Origin: Gammaproteobacteria bacterium
GTDB taxonomy: Bacteria > Pseudomonadota > Gammaproteobacteria > SZUA-152
Direction of reading: 5' to 3'
Length of the DNA: 5,571 nucleotides
NCBI GenBank assembly: GCA_024762755.1
Contig: JANTGX010000161.1
Coordinates: 1-5,571, forward strand
In this document: positions 1 through 5,571 of the stretch, one piece after another
Layout of the letters: every line of letters starts with the position of its first letter
Position numbering within the stretch: position 1 is the first letter of the stretch
The notes under the pieces: model-generated
The model's input: only the letters and a program-made list of their open reading frames with translations
The model's database searches: none
Told to the model about the DNA's origin: nothing
Program-made: the position numbers and the translations under genes

Positions 1-1
1 G

Positions 2-790
2 CGCGAGGTGCGCGAGGAGCTCGGCCTGGTGGTCTCCGTGGGCGTGGCGCCGAACAAGTTCCTGGCCAAGATCGCCTCCGACCTGGACAAGCCCGACGGC
101 TTCGTCGAGGTCACCGCCGATGGCGTGCAGGCCTTCCTCGATCCCTTGCCCGTGGCGCGTCTGTGGGGAGTCGGGCGGGTCACCGAGGCGGCCCTGCTGC
201 GCCGCGGCCTGCACACCATCGGCGACCTGCGCCAGCGCACGGAGGTCGAACTGCAGCGGGAGCTGGGTGCCCAGGGCGCCCACCTCTGGCGGCTGGCCAA
301 CGGCATCGACCCGCGCCCGGTGGTGACCGAGCGCGAGGCCAAGTCGGTCTCCCACGAGACCACCTTCGCCGAGGACGTCGCCGATCCCGCGGTGCTGCGC
401 GCCGTGCTGCTCGACCTCACCGAACAGGTGGCCTGGCGTCTGCGCCGCCAGCAGCGCCGCGGGCGCACGCTGCAGCTGAAGCTGCGCGACGCCGACTTCC
501 GCACCGTGACCCGCGCGCACAGCCTGGCCCAGGCCAGCGCCACCACCCAGACCCTGTGGCAGGCCGCCGAGGCGCTGTTCGAGCGCGAATGGCGCCGTGG
601 TCTTCCGCCCCTGCGTCTCATCGGCGTGGGGGTGAGCGGCTTCGCCGAGGCCTCGCCGGACGCGCAGGGCGACCTGTTCGGCGCGGCCTCGGCACAGAGC
701 GAGCCCCTCGACCGCCTCGCCGACGACATCAACGGCCGTTTCGGCAGCAAGCTGCTGCAGCGGGCGCGCGGCTGCCGACGCCGGCGCTGA
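2..790 (+). CDS. dinB: DNA polymerase IV (Y-family, translesion synthesis), 5'-truncated by window edge
   Basis: This is the C-terminal part of an error-prone Y-family polymerase that copies past damaged template bases. The visible product is about 262 residues. It opens just before the family signature VGVAPNKFLAKIASDLDKPDG, which in E. coli DinB lies near residue 140, so roughly 130 N-terminal residues are missing, including the catalytic Asp and Asp-Glu of the palm. Numbering from the GTG at position 8, a helix-hairpin-helix thumb motif (LPVARLWGVGRVTEAAL) spans about residues 48-64. The little-finger domain covers about 112-218, starting near KSVSHETTF. At 665-679 the residues QGDLF resemble the beta-clamp binding motif QL[SD]LF. 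A helical tail ends in a very basic run (RARGCRRRR). The frame is open to the left edge, so the GTG at 8 is not the true start. The family assignment is firm; whether the gene is intact upstream cannot be seen. Confidence 0.95.
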   Translation, partial: REVREELGLVVSVGVAPNKFLAKIASDLDKPDGFVEVTADGVQAFLDPLPVARLWGVGRVTEAALLRRGLHTIGDLRQRTEVELQRELGAQGAHLWRLANGIDPRPVVTEREAKSVSHETTFAEDVADPAVLRAVLLDLTEQVAWRLRRQQRRGRTLQLKLRDADFRTVTRAHSLAQASATTQTLWQAAEALFEREWRRGLPPLRLIGVGVSGFAEASPDAQGDLFGAASAQSEPLDRLADDINGRFGSKLLQRARGCRRRR

Positions 791-811
791 TGGCCGCCTC
801 TCCCCCGGCCT

Positions 812-826
812 GGCGTCAAGGACGCC
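812..826. other. GC-rich hairpin downstream of dinB
   Basis: GGCGTC (812-817) and GACGCC (821-826) form a perfect 6-bp inverted repeat around a 3-base loop, AAG. The stem can be extended outward with a T-G wobble and a C-G pair. It lies 21 bases after the dinB stop. No T-run follows on the + strand, so it is not a standard intrinsic terminator. It may be an imperfect terminator for dinB, or chance in GC-rich DNA. Confidence 0.3.
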
Positions 827-841
827 GGCTCGGGTTAAGAT
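813..841 (+). promoter_or_regulatory. Weak sigma70-like promoter candidate upstream of the 117-residue gene
   Basis: TAAGAT at 836-841 matches the -10 consensus TATAAT at four of six positions, within a locally AT-rich patch (TTAAGATAA) in otherwise GC-rich DNA. GCGTCA at 813-818 is 17 bases upstream but matches TTGACA at only three of six positions, and it lies inside the hairpin arm. A start site near 848 would leave a leader of about 40 bases before the ATG at 891. The call rests mainly on the -10 and its position. Confidence 0.3.
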
Positions 842-890
842 AAGGCCCACTATCGGCAACCCTTCCCGCAACACCCGACGAGGCAGCGAC

Positions 891-1244
891 ATGAGCGAAG
901 ACTTCACCCCCGACGAGATCAGCATCGTGGAATCCACCCTGCTCGAGCGGTATGGCAGGCAGGTGCCGGCCGAGCTGGCCGACGTGGAGCTGCGCCTGCA
1001 CCCGGACGACCGCGAGCTGGTGGAACGTCCGGCGCTCTACTGGGAGAGTGGCGAGTGCCACTTCGTCATCGCCAAGGTGGGCAAGAACCAGTTCCGTTCG
1101 CAGTTCTACTACCGCGGCCACCAGCAATACGGCACCGGCCGCGAGAACTACGACGACCTGCACAACTGCGCCGTGACCCTGCTGCAGGTGCAGGCCGACC
1201 ATCAGGCCGAGCAAGAGGGCAACCTGCCCCCCAAGGGCGCCTGA
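891..1244 (+). CDS. Uncharacterised 117-residue soluble protein
   Basis: I do not recognise this protein, and no function is claimed. The ATG at 891 follows an ACGAGG-like ribosome binding site at 878-883 with about 7 bases of spacing. The reading frame shows the same G/C-ending codon bias as its neighbours. The product is hydrophilic, with no signal peptide or membrane segment. Residues 1-55 are acidic and look helical (TPDEISIVESTLLERYGRQ, then an ELADVELRLHPDDREL stretch). Residues 56-95 are rich in aromatic residues, His and Asn (CHFVIAKVGKNQFRSQFYYR, then GHQQYGTGRENYDDLHNC). The C-terminus is a helical Gln/Glu-rich segment and a short PPKGA tail. There are two cysteines (C56, C93) but no CxxC metal site. 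It lies between dinB and the MoxR gene, 68 bases before the latter, so co-transcription with either is possible but unproven. It is most likely a small lineage-specific conserved cytoplasmic protein. Confidence 0.8.
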   Translation: MSEDFTPDEISIVESTLLERYGRQVPAELADVELRLHPDDRELVERPALYWESGECHFVIAKVGKNQFRSQFYYRGHQQYGTGRENYDDLHNCAVTLLQVQADHQAEQEGNLPPKGA

Positions 1245-1312
1245 GCGCGCCCGGCGCCACGACAGCCCCCGGGAGGGTTTAGGAAGGGCCTGCAGCCGCC
1301 GATAGGAACGTC

Positions 1313-2233
1313 ATGTCAGACGACGAAAAAGCCCGCCTCGATGCGGCCATGGCGGCGGCCGGCGAGGTGATCCTGGGCAAACCGCAGGAGATCCGCCTGG
1401 CCCTGGCCTGCCTGCTGGCCCGCGGCCATCTGCTCATCGAGGACCTGCCCGGCGTGGGCAAGACCACCCTCGCGCACACCCTGGCCGCGGTGCTCGGCCT
1501 GCAGTTCCAGCGCATCCAGTTCACCAGCGACCTGCTGCCGGCGGACATCCTCGGCGTCGCCGTGTACGACCAGGAGAGCGGTCGTTTCCACTTTCAGCCC
1601 GGGCCCATCTTTGCCCAGTTGATCCTCGCCGACGAGGTCAACCGCGCCACACCCAAGGCACAGAGTGCCCTGCTCGAGGCCATGGAGGAGCAGCAGGTGT
1701 CACTGGAGGGCGAGACCCGTCCCCTGCCCCGCCCCTTCTTCGTCATCGCCACGCAGAACCCCAGTTGCCAGATCGGCACCTTCCCCCTGCCGGAGTCGCA
1801 GCTCGACCGCTTCACCATGCGCCTCTCCCTTGGCTACCCCGACCCGCGCGCCGAGCGCGCCTTGCTCGCCGGCGTCAGCCGGCGGCAGATGCTCGAGGGC
1901 CTCGCCCCTCTGCTCGACGCCCCCAGCCTGCTCGCCCTGCAGGCGCGGGTGGATCGGGTGCACGCCGCCGAGGCGCTCATCGACTACCTGCAGGCCCTGA
2001 TCGCCTTCAGCCGGCAGTCGCCGCACTTCGTCCACGGCCTGTCGCCGCGCGGCGGCCTGGCCCTGCTGCAGAGCGCCCGCGCCTGGGCCCTGCTCGGCGG
2101 CCGCGACCACGTCACCCCGGAGGACGTGCAGGCGGTGCTGCCGCACGTGGTGGTGCACCGTCTGCAACCGGCGGCGGAGGGCATGGGCGGCGAGGAACTG
2201 GTGGGCCTGCTGCAGTCCGTGCCCATCCCTTGA
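1313..2233 (+). CDS. MoxR-family AAA+ ATPase
   Basis: This 306-residue protein has the full MoxR-type AAA+ core. Walker A is EDLPGVGKTT (residues 43-52, K50). Walker B is LILADEVNRA (103-112, D107/E108). Sensor 1 lies in IATQNP (145-150), followed by the family-typical GTFPLPESQLDRF (155-167) with a candidate arginine finger at R166. Sensor 2 lies in LSPRGG (243-248), in the C-terminal lid. Length and motif order are normal for the family, and no key residue is missing. MoxR ATPases are cytoplasmic hexamer-forming proteins thought to remodel or mature partners encoded beside them. Here the partners would be the DUF58 and TgpA products downstream. The start at 1313 has AGGA at 1304-1307, 5 bases upstream. 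The gene ends 12 bases before the DUF58 start, so it is probably the first gene of the operon. The symbol moxR is avoided because the founding MoxR works in methanol dehydrogenase maturation, which nothing here suggests. Confidence 0.95.
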   Translation: MSDDEKARLDAAMAAAGEVILGKPQEIRLALACLLARGHLLIEDLPGVGKTTLAHTLAAVLGLQFQRIQFTSDLLPADILGVAVYDQESGRFHFQPGPIFAQLILADEVNRATPKAQSALLEAMEEQQVSLEGETRPLPRPFFVIATQNPSCQIGTFPLPESQLDRFTMRLSLGYPDPRAERALLAGVSRRQMLEGLAPLLDAPSLLALQARVDRVHAAEALIDYLQALIAFSRQSPHFVHGLSPRGGLALLQSARAWALLGGRDHVTPEDVQAVLPHVVVHRLQPAAEGMGGEELVGLLQSVPIP

Positions 2234-2245
2234 GCGGGGGATGAG

Positions 2246-3205
2246 ATGGGCCTGAGTCTCGCCCAGCGGTTTCGCCCGGCGCGCTTCCTGCGTGGCGAGG
2301 GCCCCGAGGCGGGGCCGCTGACCCTGCGTGCGCGGCGCGTATTCATCCTGCCCACGCGGCGCGGGCTGGTGTTCGCCGGGCTGCTGCTGAGCATGCTCGT
2401 CGGCGCCATCAACTACAACGTCGGCCTCGGTTTCTCCCTCACCTTTCTGCTCGCCGCCCTGCTTCTGGTGGCCATGCTGCACACCTACCGCAATCTGCTG
2501 CGCCTGCGCGTGGAACTGGGGCCCCTGGCGCCGGTGTTCTGTGGCCAGCAGCCGCGCCTGCCGGTGATCGTCGGCGACACCGGCCACGCCGCCCACTACG
2601 CCATCGCCCTGCGCCTGCCGGGCGAGGCGGCGGTGTCTGCCGACGTGCCCGCCGATGGCTGGGCGCGCCTGGAGTTGCCCTACCGCGCAGAGCGCCGCGG
2701 GCGCCACGCCTTGCCGCCCATCACCCTGGAGACCCGTTTTCCCCTCGGCCTGTATCGTGCCTGGGCCCATGCCCACTTCGCCGCCCAGCTGCTGGTCTAT
2801 CCCCGGCCGGCAGCGCCGACGCCCCTGCCCGGCCGGCGCGAACACGCCGCCGGCACGGGGGGAACCCACGGCCGGGGCACGGTGGACTTCGCCGGCCTGC
2901 GCGATTACCGCCACGGCGACTCCCCACGCCATGTGCACTGGAAGGCCTCGGCACGTGGCCAGGGCCTGGTGACCAAACAGTTCGACGGCGAGCGCTCGGA
3001 GGGCCTGTGGCTCGACTGGGCGGCGACCCGCGGCGGGGTCGAGGCACGCCTCTCCCTGCTCACCCGCTGGGTGCTGGAGGCCGACGCCGAGGGCCTGCGC
3101 TACGGCCTGCGCCTGCCCACAGAGGTCCTGGCGCCGGCCGCCGGCCCGGCCCAGCGCCGGCGCTGTCTGCGCGCCCTGGCCCTGTACGGTGAGACCGGGG
3201 CATGA
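2246..3205 (+). CDS. DUF58-domain membrane-anchored protein
   Basis: This is a 319-residue protein. A basic N-terminal segment (to about residue 40) is followed by two adjacent hydrophobic segments at about 41-58 and 61-79, likely a membrane hairpin. A beta-rich domain follows, with the usual RRGRHALPPITLETRFPLGL region (150-169). The DUF58 signature is at 215-246: FAGLRDYRHGDSPRHVHWKA, then SARGQGLVTKQF. The molecular role of DUF58 is unsettled. It is very often encoded next to MoxR ATPases and is thought to act as their membrane partner. No vWA-type metal-binding motif is evident in the C-terminal part, which is short. The start at 2246 is preceded by a G-rich Shine-Dalgarno (GGGGG, 2236-2240); the nearby ATG at 2241 is out of frame and stops after four codons. 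The 3' end overlaps the next gene by ATGA (3202-3205), which suggests translational coupling. Confidence 0.92.
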   Translation: MGLSLAQRFRPARFLRGEGPEAGPLTLRARRVFILPTRRGLVFAGLLLSMLVGAINYNVGLGFSLTFLLAALLLVAMLHTYRNLLRLRVELGPLAPVFCGQQPRLPVIVGDTGHAAHYAIALRLPGEAAVSADVPADGWARLELPYRAERRGRHALPPITLETRFPLGLYRAWAHAHFAAQLLVYPRPAAPTPLPGRREHAAGTGGTHGRGTVDFAGLRDYRHGDSPRHVHWKASARGQGLVTKQFDGERSEGLWLDWAATRGGVEARLSLLTRWVLEADAEGLRYGLRLPTEVLAPAAGPAQRRRCLRALALYGETGA

Positions 3206-5250
3206 GCGGGGCGGGCCGGCTGCACGGTCTGCGGGAGGATCTGCGCGAGGGTGTGGGCAGCTACCTGCGCCGTGCCCTGGCCTGGCGCTGGCGCCTGGTG
3301 GACCCGGCGCGGCTGTGGTTGCTGGCGGCCCTCTGCCTGTCCCTCCTGCCCCATCTCGGCCGCCTGCCCTGGTTGTTGATCCTGCCGGCGATGTTGCTGC
3401 TGGCCTGGCGTCTGGCCTTCGAGCTGCGCCTGGCGCGCCTGCCCACGCGCGGCCTGCGCTGGCTGCTGGTGGGCCTGGCCCTGGCGGCCACCCTGGGCAG
3501 CTACCAGACCGTGCTCGGCCGCCAGGCAGGGGTGGCCCTGCTGGTGATCATGCTCTGCCTCAAGCTGATGGAGATGCAGCGACCGCGCGACGTGGCGGTG
3601 GTCATCGGCCTCAATTATTTCGTCGTCATCACGGTGTTTCTGTTCGACCAGTCGCTGCTCATGGGGGCCTACATGCTGCTGGTGGTGATCCTCATCACCA
3701 CCGCCCTGGTGGCCCTCTCGCGGCCGGGCTCGGAGCGCCCGCCCTGGGCCGACCTGCGCTACGCCCTCGTCCTGCTGGCCCAGGCGGCGCCGCTGGCGTT
3801 GTTGTTGTTCGTCCTGTTTCCGCGCATCGACGGGCCGTTGTGGCACCTGCCGGAGGAGGCCGCGGGCGCCAGCACCGGGCTCTCCGACAGCATGAGCCCG
3901 GGCAACATCAGCCGCCTCGGCGACGACGATGCGGTGGCCTTTCGCGTGCAGTTCGATGGCCCGCTGCCGCCGCCGGGGCAGCGCTATTGGCGCGCCCTCG
4001 CGCTGACCCATTTCGATGGCCGCCGCTGGAGCAACCCCGATAGCGCACCGCACCAGCGGCCGCCGGCGCGCAACCTGGACCTGCAGGTGAATGGCACGGC
4101 GGTGGATTACACCCTGACCCTGGAGCCCCACCAGCGCCGCTGGTTGTTCGCCCTCGACATGCCCGTGAGTCTGCCGCGCCAGAGCAGCCTGTCGCCGGAC
4201 TTCGAGTTGCTCGCCCGGGAGCCCGTGGCCAGCGTGCAGCAGTACCGGCTGCGCTCGTTCCCCGACTACCGGCTGCAGGCGCAGCAGGCCCCGGACGCCG
4301 CCCGCTATGGCCAGTTACCGGCCGCCGCCGCCCCGCGCGCGCGGCTGCTGGCCGCCCGCTTGTGGGCCGAATCGGCGGATGCGGCGGACTACGTGCAGCG
4401 GGTATTGGCGCTGTTTCGACAACAGCCCTTCTACTACACCCGCCGGCCGCCGCACTTGGCCGACGACCCGGTAGACGGCTTCCTCTTCGACACCCGGCGC
4501 GGCTATTGCGAGCACTACGCCTCCGCCTTCAGCGTGCTGATGCGGGCCGCCGGTGTGCCGGCGCGGGTGATGACGGGCTATCTGGGCGGCGAGACGAACC
4601 CCCTGGGCGACTACTTCATGGTGCGTCAGTCCGATGCCCACGCCTGGGTCGAGGTGTGGCTGCAGGGCCGCGGCTGGGTGCGCGTGGACCCCACGGCGGT
4701 GATCCCCCCGGCGCGCGTCGAAGTGGACGCCCGCGGCGCCGACGGCCTGCGCATCCCCGGCCTCGACGCCCTCGCCGGCAGCGGCTGGGCGCAGGCGGTG
4801 TGGCGCCGCGCCGGTTTCGCCTGGGACAACCTCAACCACTACTGGAACCAATGGGTGGTGGGCTACGACCGTGACTCGCAGGCCACCCTGCTGCAGGCCC
4901 TGGGCCTCGGCGACCTCGACGCGCAGGGGCTGGCGGCGGTGTTGTTCACCGCCCTCGGCGGCGTGTTGGGGGTGCTCGCCTGGCGCGTGTTCCGCCGCGG
5001 CGGCCTGCGGCGTGACCCGGTGGCCCTGGCCTACGCCCGCTTCTGTGCCAAGCTGGGCCGCCGTGGCCTGGCGCGCGGCCCGGCCGAGGGCGCGGAACAG
5101 TTCTCCCGCCGCCTGCGCGCCGCACGGCCCGATCTGGCGCCGCAGGTGATCCTCGTCACCCGCCTCTATCAGCACCTGCGCTACGCCCGCCACCCGCCGC
5201 GCGACGGCCTGCAGCGGCTGCAGGCGGCGGTGCGGCGGTTCCACCCCTGA
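3202..5250 (+). CDS. tgpA: TgpA-like membrane protein with periplasmic transglutaminase domain (DUF3488 + transglutaminase core + DUF4129-like tail)
   Basis: This 682-residue protein has the architecture of Pseudomonas aeruginosa TgpA, an inner-membrane protein reported as essential there. Hydrophobic stretches at about residues 36-50, 55-75, 87-100, 109-122, 130-147, 151-171 and 186-206 make an N-terminal membrane bundle. A large periplasmic region follows, starting with the typical LSDSMSPGNISRLGDDDAVA stretch and YWRALALTHFDGRRW. The transglutaminase core includes RRGYCEHYASAF, SDAHAWVEVW and WVRVDPTA, giving a plausible Cys-His-Asp triad of C436, H480 and D497. A last membrane segment lies at about 577-594, followed by a basic cytoplasmic C-terminal domain of about 85 residues resembling DUF4129. 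All triad residues are present and the length is normal. The papain-like fold could be a transglutaminase or a protease; the natural substrate is not evident, and a role in peptidoglycan or envelope biology is inferred. It is translationally coupled to the DUF58 gene by an ATGA overlap and is probably the last gene of the operon. Confidence 0.93.
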   Translation: MSGAGRLHGLREDLREGVGSYLRRALAWRWRLVDPARLWLLAALCLSLLPHLGRLPWLLILPAMLLLAWRLAFELRLARLPTRGLRWLLVGLALAATLGSYQTVLGRQAGVALLVIMLCLKLMEMQRPRDVAVVIGLNYFVVITVFLFDQSLLMGAYMLLVVILITTALVALSRPGSERPPWADLRYALVLLAQAAPLALLLFVLFPRIDGPLWHLPEEAAGASTGLSDSMSPGNISRLGDDDAVAFRVQFDGPLPPPGQRYWRALALTHFDGRRWSNPDSAPHQRPPARNLDLQVNGTAVDYTLTLEPHQRRWLFALDMPVSLPRQSSLSPDFELLAREPVASVQQYRLRSFPDYRLQAQQAPDAARYGQLPAAAAPRARLLAARLWAESADAADYVQRVLALFRQQPFYYTRRPPHLADDPVDGFLFDTRRGYCEHYASAFSVLMRAAGVPARVMTGYLGGETNPLGDYFMVRQSDAHAWVEVWLQGRGWVRVDPTAVIPPARVEVDARGADGLRIPGLDALAGSGWAQAVWRRAGFAWDNLNHYWNQWVVGYDRDSQATLLQALGLGDLDAQGLAAVLFTALGGVLGVLAWRVFRRGGLRRDPVALAYARFCAKLGRRGLARGPAEGAEQFSRRLRAARPDLAPQVILVTRLYQHLRYARHPPRDGLQRLQAAVRRFHP

Positions 5251-5269
5251 TGGGCTAAGCTGTGGCCTG

Positions 5270-5290
5270 GCCGACGGCGCCGCCGTCGGC
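5270..5290. other. Strong perfect hairpin between tgpA and gloA
   Basis: GCCGACGGC (5270-5278) and GCCGTCGGC (5282-5290) form a perfect 9-bp stem with a GCC loop. It begins 20 bases after the tgpA stop and ends 41 bases before the gloA start. No T-run follows on the + strand (next bases TGGAGACGTC), so it is not a canonical intrinsic terminator. It could end the operon mRNA in a U-tract-independent way, protect its 3' end, or form a 5' leader structure for gloA. The hairpin itself is certain; its function is not. Confidence 0.5.
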
Positions 5291-5331
5291 TGGAGACGTC
5301 GAATCATTGGCACCCACGAGGGGGAAGAATC

Positions 5332-5571
5332 ATGAGAATCCTGCACACCATGTTGCGCGTCGGCGACCTCGACCGCGCCATCGCCTTCTACACCGAGGTG
5401 CTCGGCATGCGCCTGTTGCGGCGCAAGGACTACCCGGAGGGCAAGTTCACCCTGGCCTTCGTCGGCTACGGTGACGAGAAGGAGAACACGGTGCTGGAGC
5501 TGACCTACAACTGGGGCGTGGACCACTACGACCTGGGCAACGGCTTCGGTCACATCGCCATCGAGGTGGAC
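5332..5571 (+). CDS. gloA: Lactoylglutathione lyase (glyoxalase I), 3'-truncated by window edge
   Basis: This enzyme isomerises the hemithioacetal of methylglyoxal and glutathione to S-lactoylglutathione, the first step of cytoplasmic methylglyoxal detoxification; GloB completes it. The 80 visible residues align without gaps, as I recall it, to E. coli GloA. They begin MRILHTMLRVGDLDRAIAFY, followed by TEVLGMRLL, LAFVGYG, and LELTYNWGVDHYDLGNGFGH. Three of the four metal ligands of the E. coli-type Ni-dependent enzyme are present at the same positions: H5, E56 and H74. The fourth, a Glu near residue 122, lies beyond the window. The lack of extra loops fits the short bacterial Ni/Co class rather than the longer Zn class. 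The ATG at 5332 has a purine-rich Shine-Dalgarno (GAGGGGGAAG, about 5318-5327). An 81-base gap and a hairpin separate it from tgpA, so it is probably a separate transcription unit. About 50 C-terminal residues are missing. Confidence 0.96.
   Translation, partial: MRILHTMLRVGDLDRAIAFYTEVLGMRLLRRKDYPEGKFTLAFVGYGDEKENTVLELTYNWGVDHYDLGNGFGHIAIEVD

Noticed and set aside
163..843. 226-codon open frame on the + strand overlapping dinB in another frame
   Set aside because: It is rich in Arg, Pro, Ala and Gly with no motif, while dinB in the correct frame is clearly conserved.
1245..1312. Promoter or terminator between the 117-residue gene and the MoxR gene
   Set aside because: The gap is purine-rich in part (GGGAGGGTTTAGGAAGGG) but shows no convincing -10/-35 pair and no stem with a T-run. 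The MoxR operon promoter cannot be placed here with confidence.
1700..2938. 412-codon open frame on the minus strand
   Set aside because: It runs antisense across the MoxR and DUF58 genes, both of which have unambiguous motifs. Its translation is low-complexity (Gln, Gly, Arg, Ala, His), as expected of an antisense frame in GC-rich coding DNA.
3189..4043. 284-codon open frame on the + strand overlapping the start of tgpA
   Set aside because: It is an Ala/Gly/Pro/Arg-rich shadow of the membrane-segment coding region of tgpA.
3100..4131. 343-codon open frame on the minus strand
   Set aside because: It is antisense to the DUF58 and tgpA genes, very rich in Gln/Arg/Gly/Ala and without any domain; a GC-driven shadow.
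5256..5261. TAAGCT as a -10 box for gloA
   Set aside because: It matches only three of six consensus positions and there is no acceptable -35 at 16-18 bases, so it is not listed as a feature.
4315..5553. 412-codon open frame on the minus strand
   Set aside because: It is antisense to the transglutaminase core and gloA, which carry catalytic and metal-binding motifs. The product is compositionally biased and unlike a folded protein.
1..5571. Novel defence, mobile or repeat-based system
   Set aside because: There are no direct-repeat arrays, transposase or integrase genes, attachment sites, tRNA genes or compositional breaks. The gene content is ordinary chromosomal gammaproteobacterial housekeeping.

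Overview
The window is very GC-rich, with a strong G/C bias at third codon positions, and is densely coded on the + strand. The gene content suggests a gammaproteobacterium: DinB, a MoxR/DUF58/TgpA cluster of the Pseudomonas type, and a GloA very close to the E. coli enzyme. I cannot name genus or family from sequence alone.

Layout: (1) positions 2-790 hold the 3' two thirds of dinB (DNA polymerase IV), cut by the left edge. (2) A 100-base gap (791-890) contains a short GC-rich hairpin and a weak promoter-like sequence. (3) 891-1244 encodes a 117-residue soluble protein that I do not recognise. (4) 1313-5250 is a tight three-gene unit: a MoxR-family AAA+ ATPase, a two-TM DUF58 protein, and a TgpA-like polytopic membrane protein with a periplasmic transglutaminase domain. 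The first two genes are 12 bases apart, and the second and third overlap by four bases (ATGA). (5) An 81-base gap (5251-5331) holds a strong perfect hairpin. (6) From 5332 to the right edge is the start of gloA (glyoxalase I).

The only multi-gene system visible is the MoxR-DUF58-TgpA unit. MoxR ATPases are generally regarded as chaperone-like or remodelling factors for partners encoded next to them, and DUF58 proteins are their most common neighbours. The likely picture is a cytoplasmic ATPase acting with a membrane-anchored DUF58 adaptor on the transglutaminase-like membrane enzyme, in envelope maintenance. This arrangement is already known in gammaproteobacteria. dinB (translesion synthesis) and gloA (methylglyoxal detoxification) have no evident functional tie to it.

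I found no mobile element, CRISPR array, tRNA/rRNA gene, toxin-antitoxin pair or evidence of a new system. The best leads are the unrecognised 117-residue protein, the still poorly defined role of the ATPase/DUF58/TgpA unit, and the hairpin before gloA.
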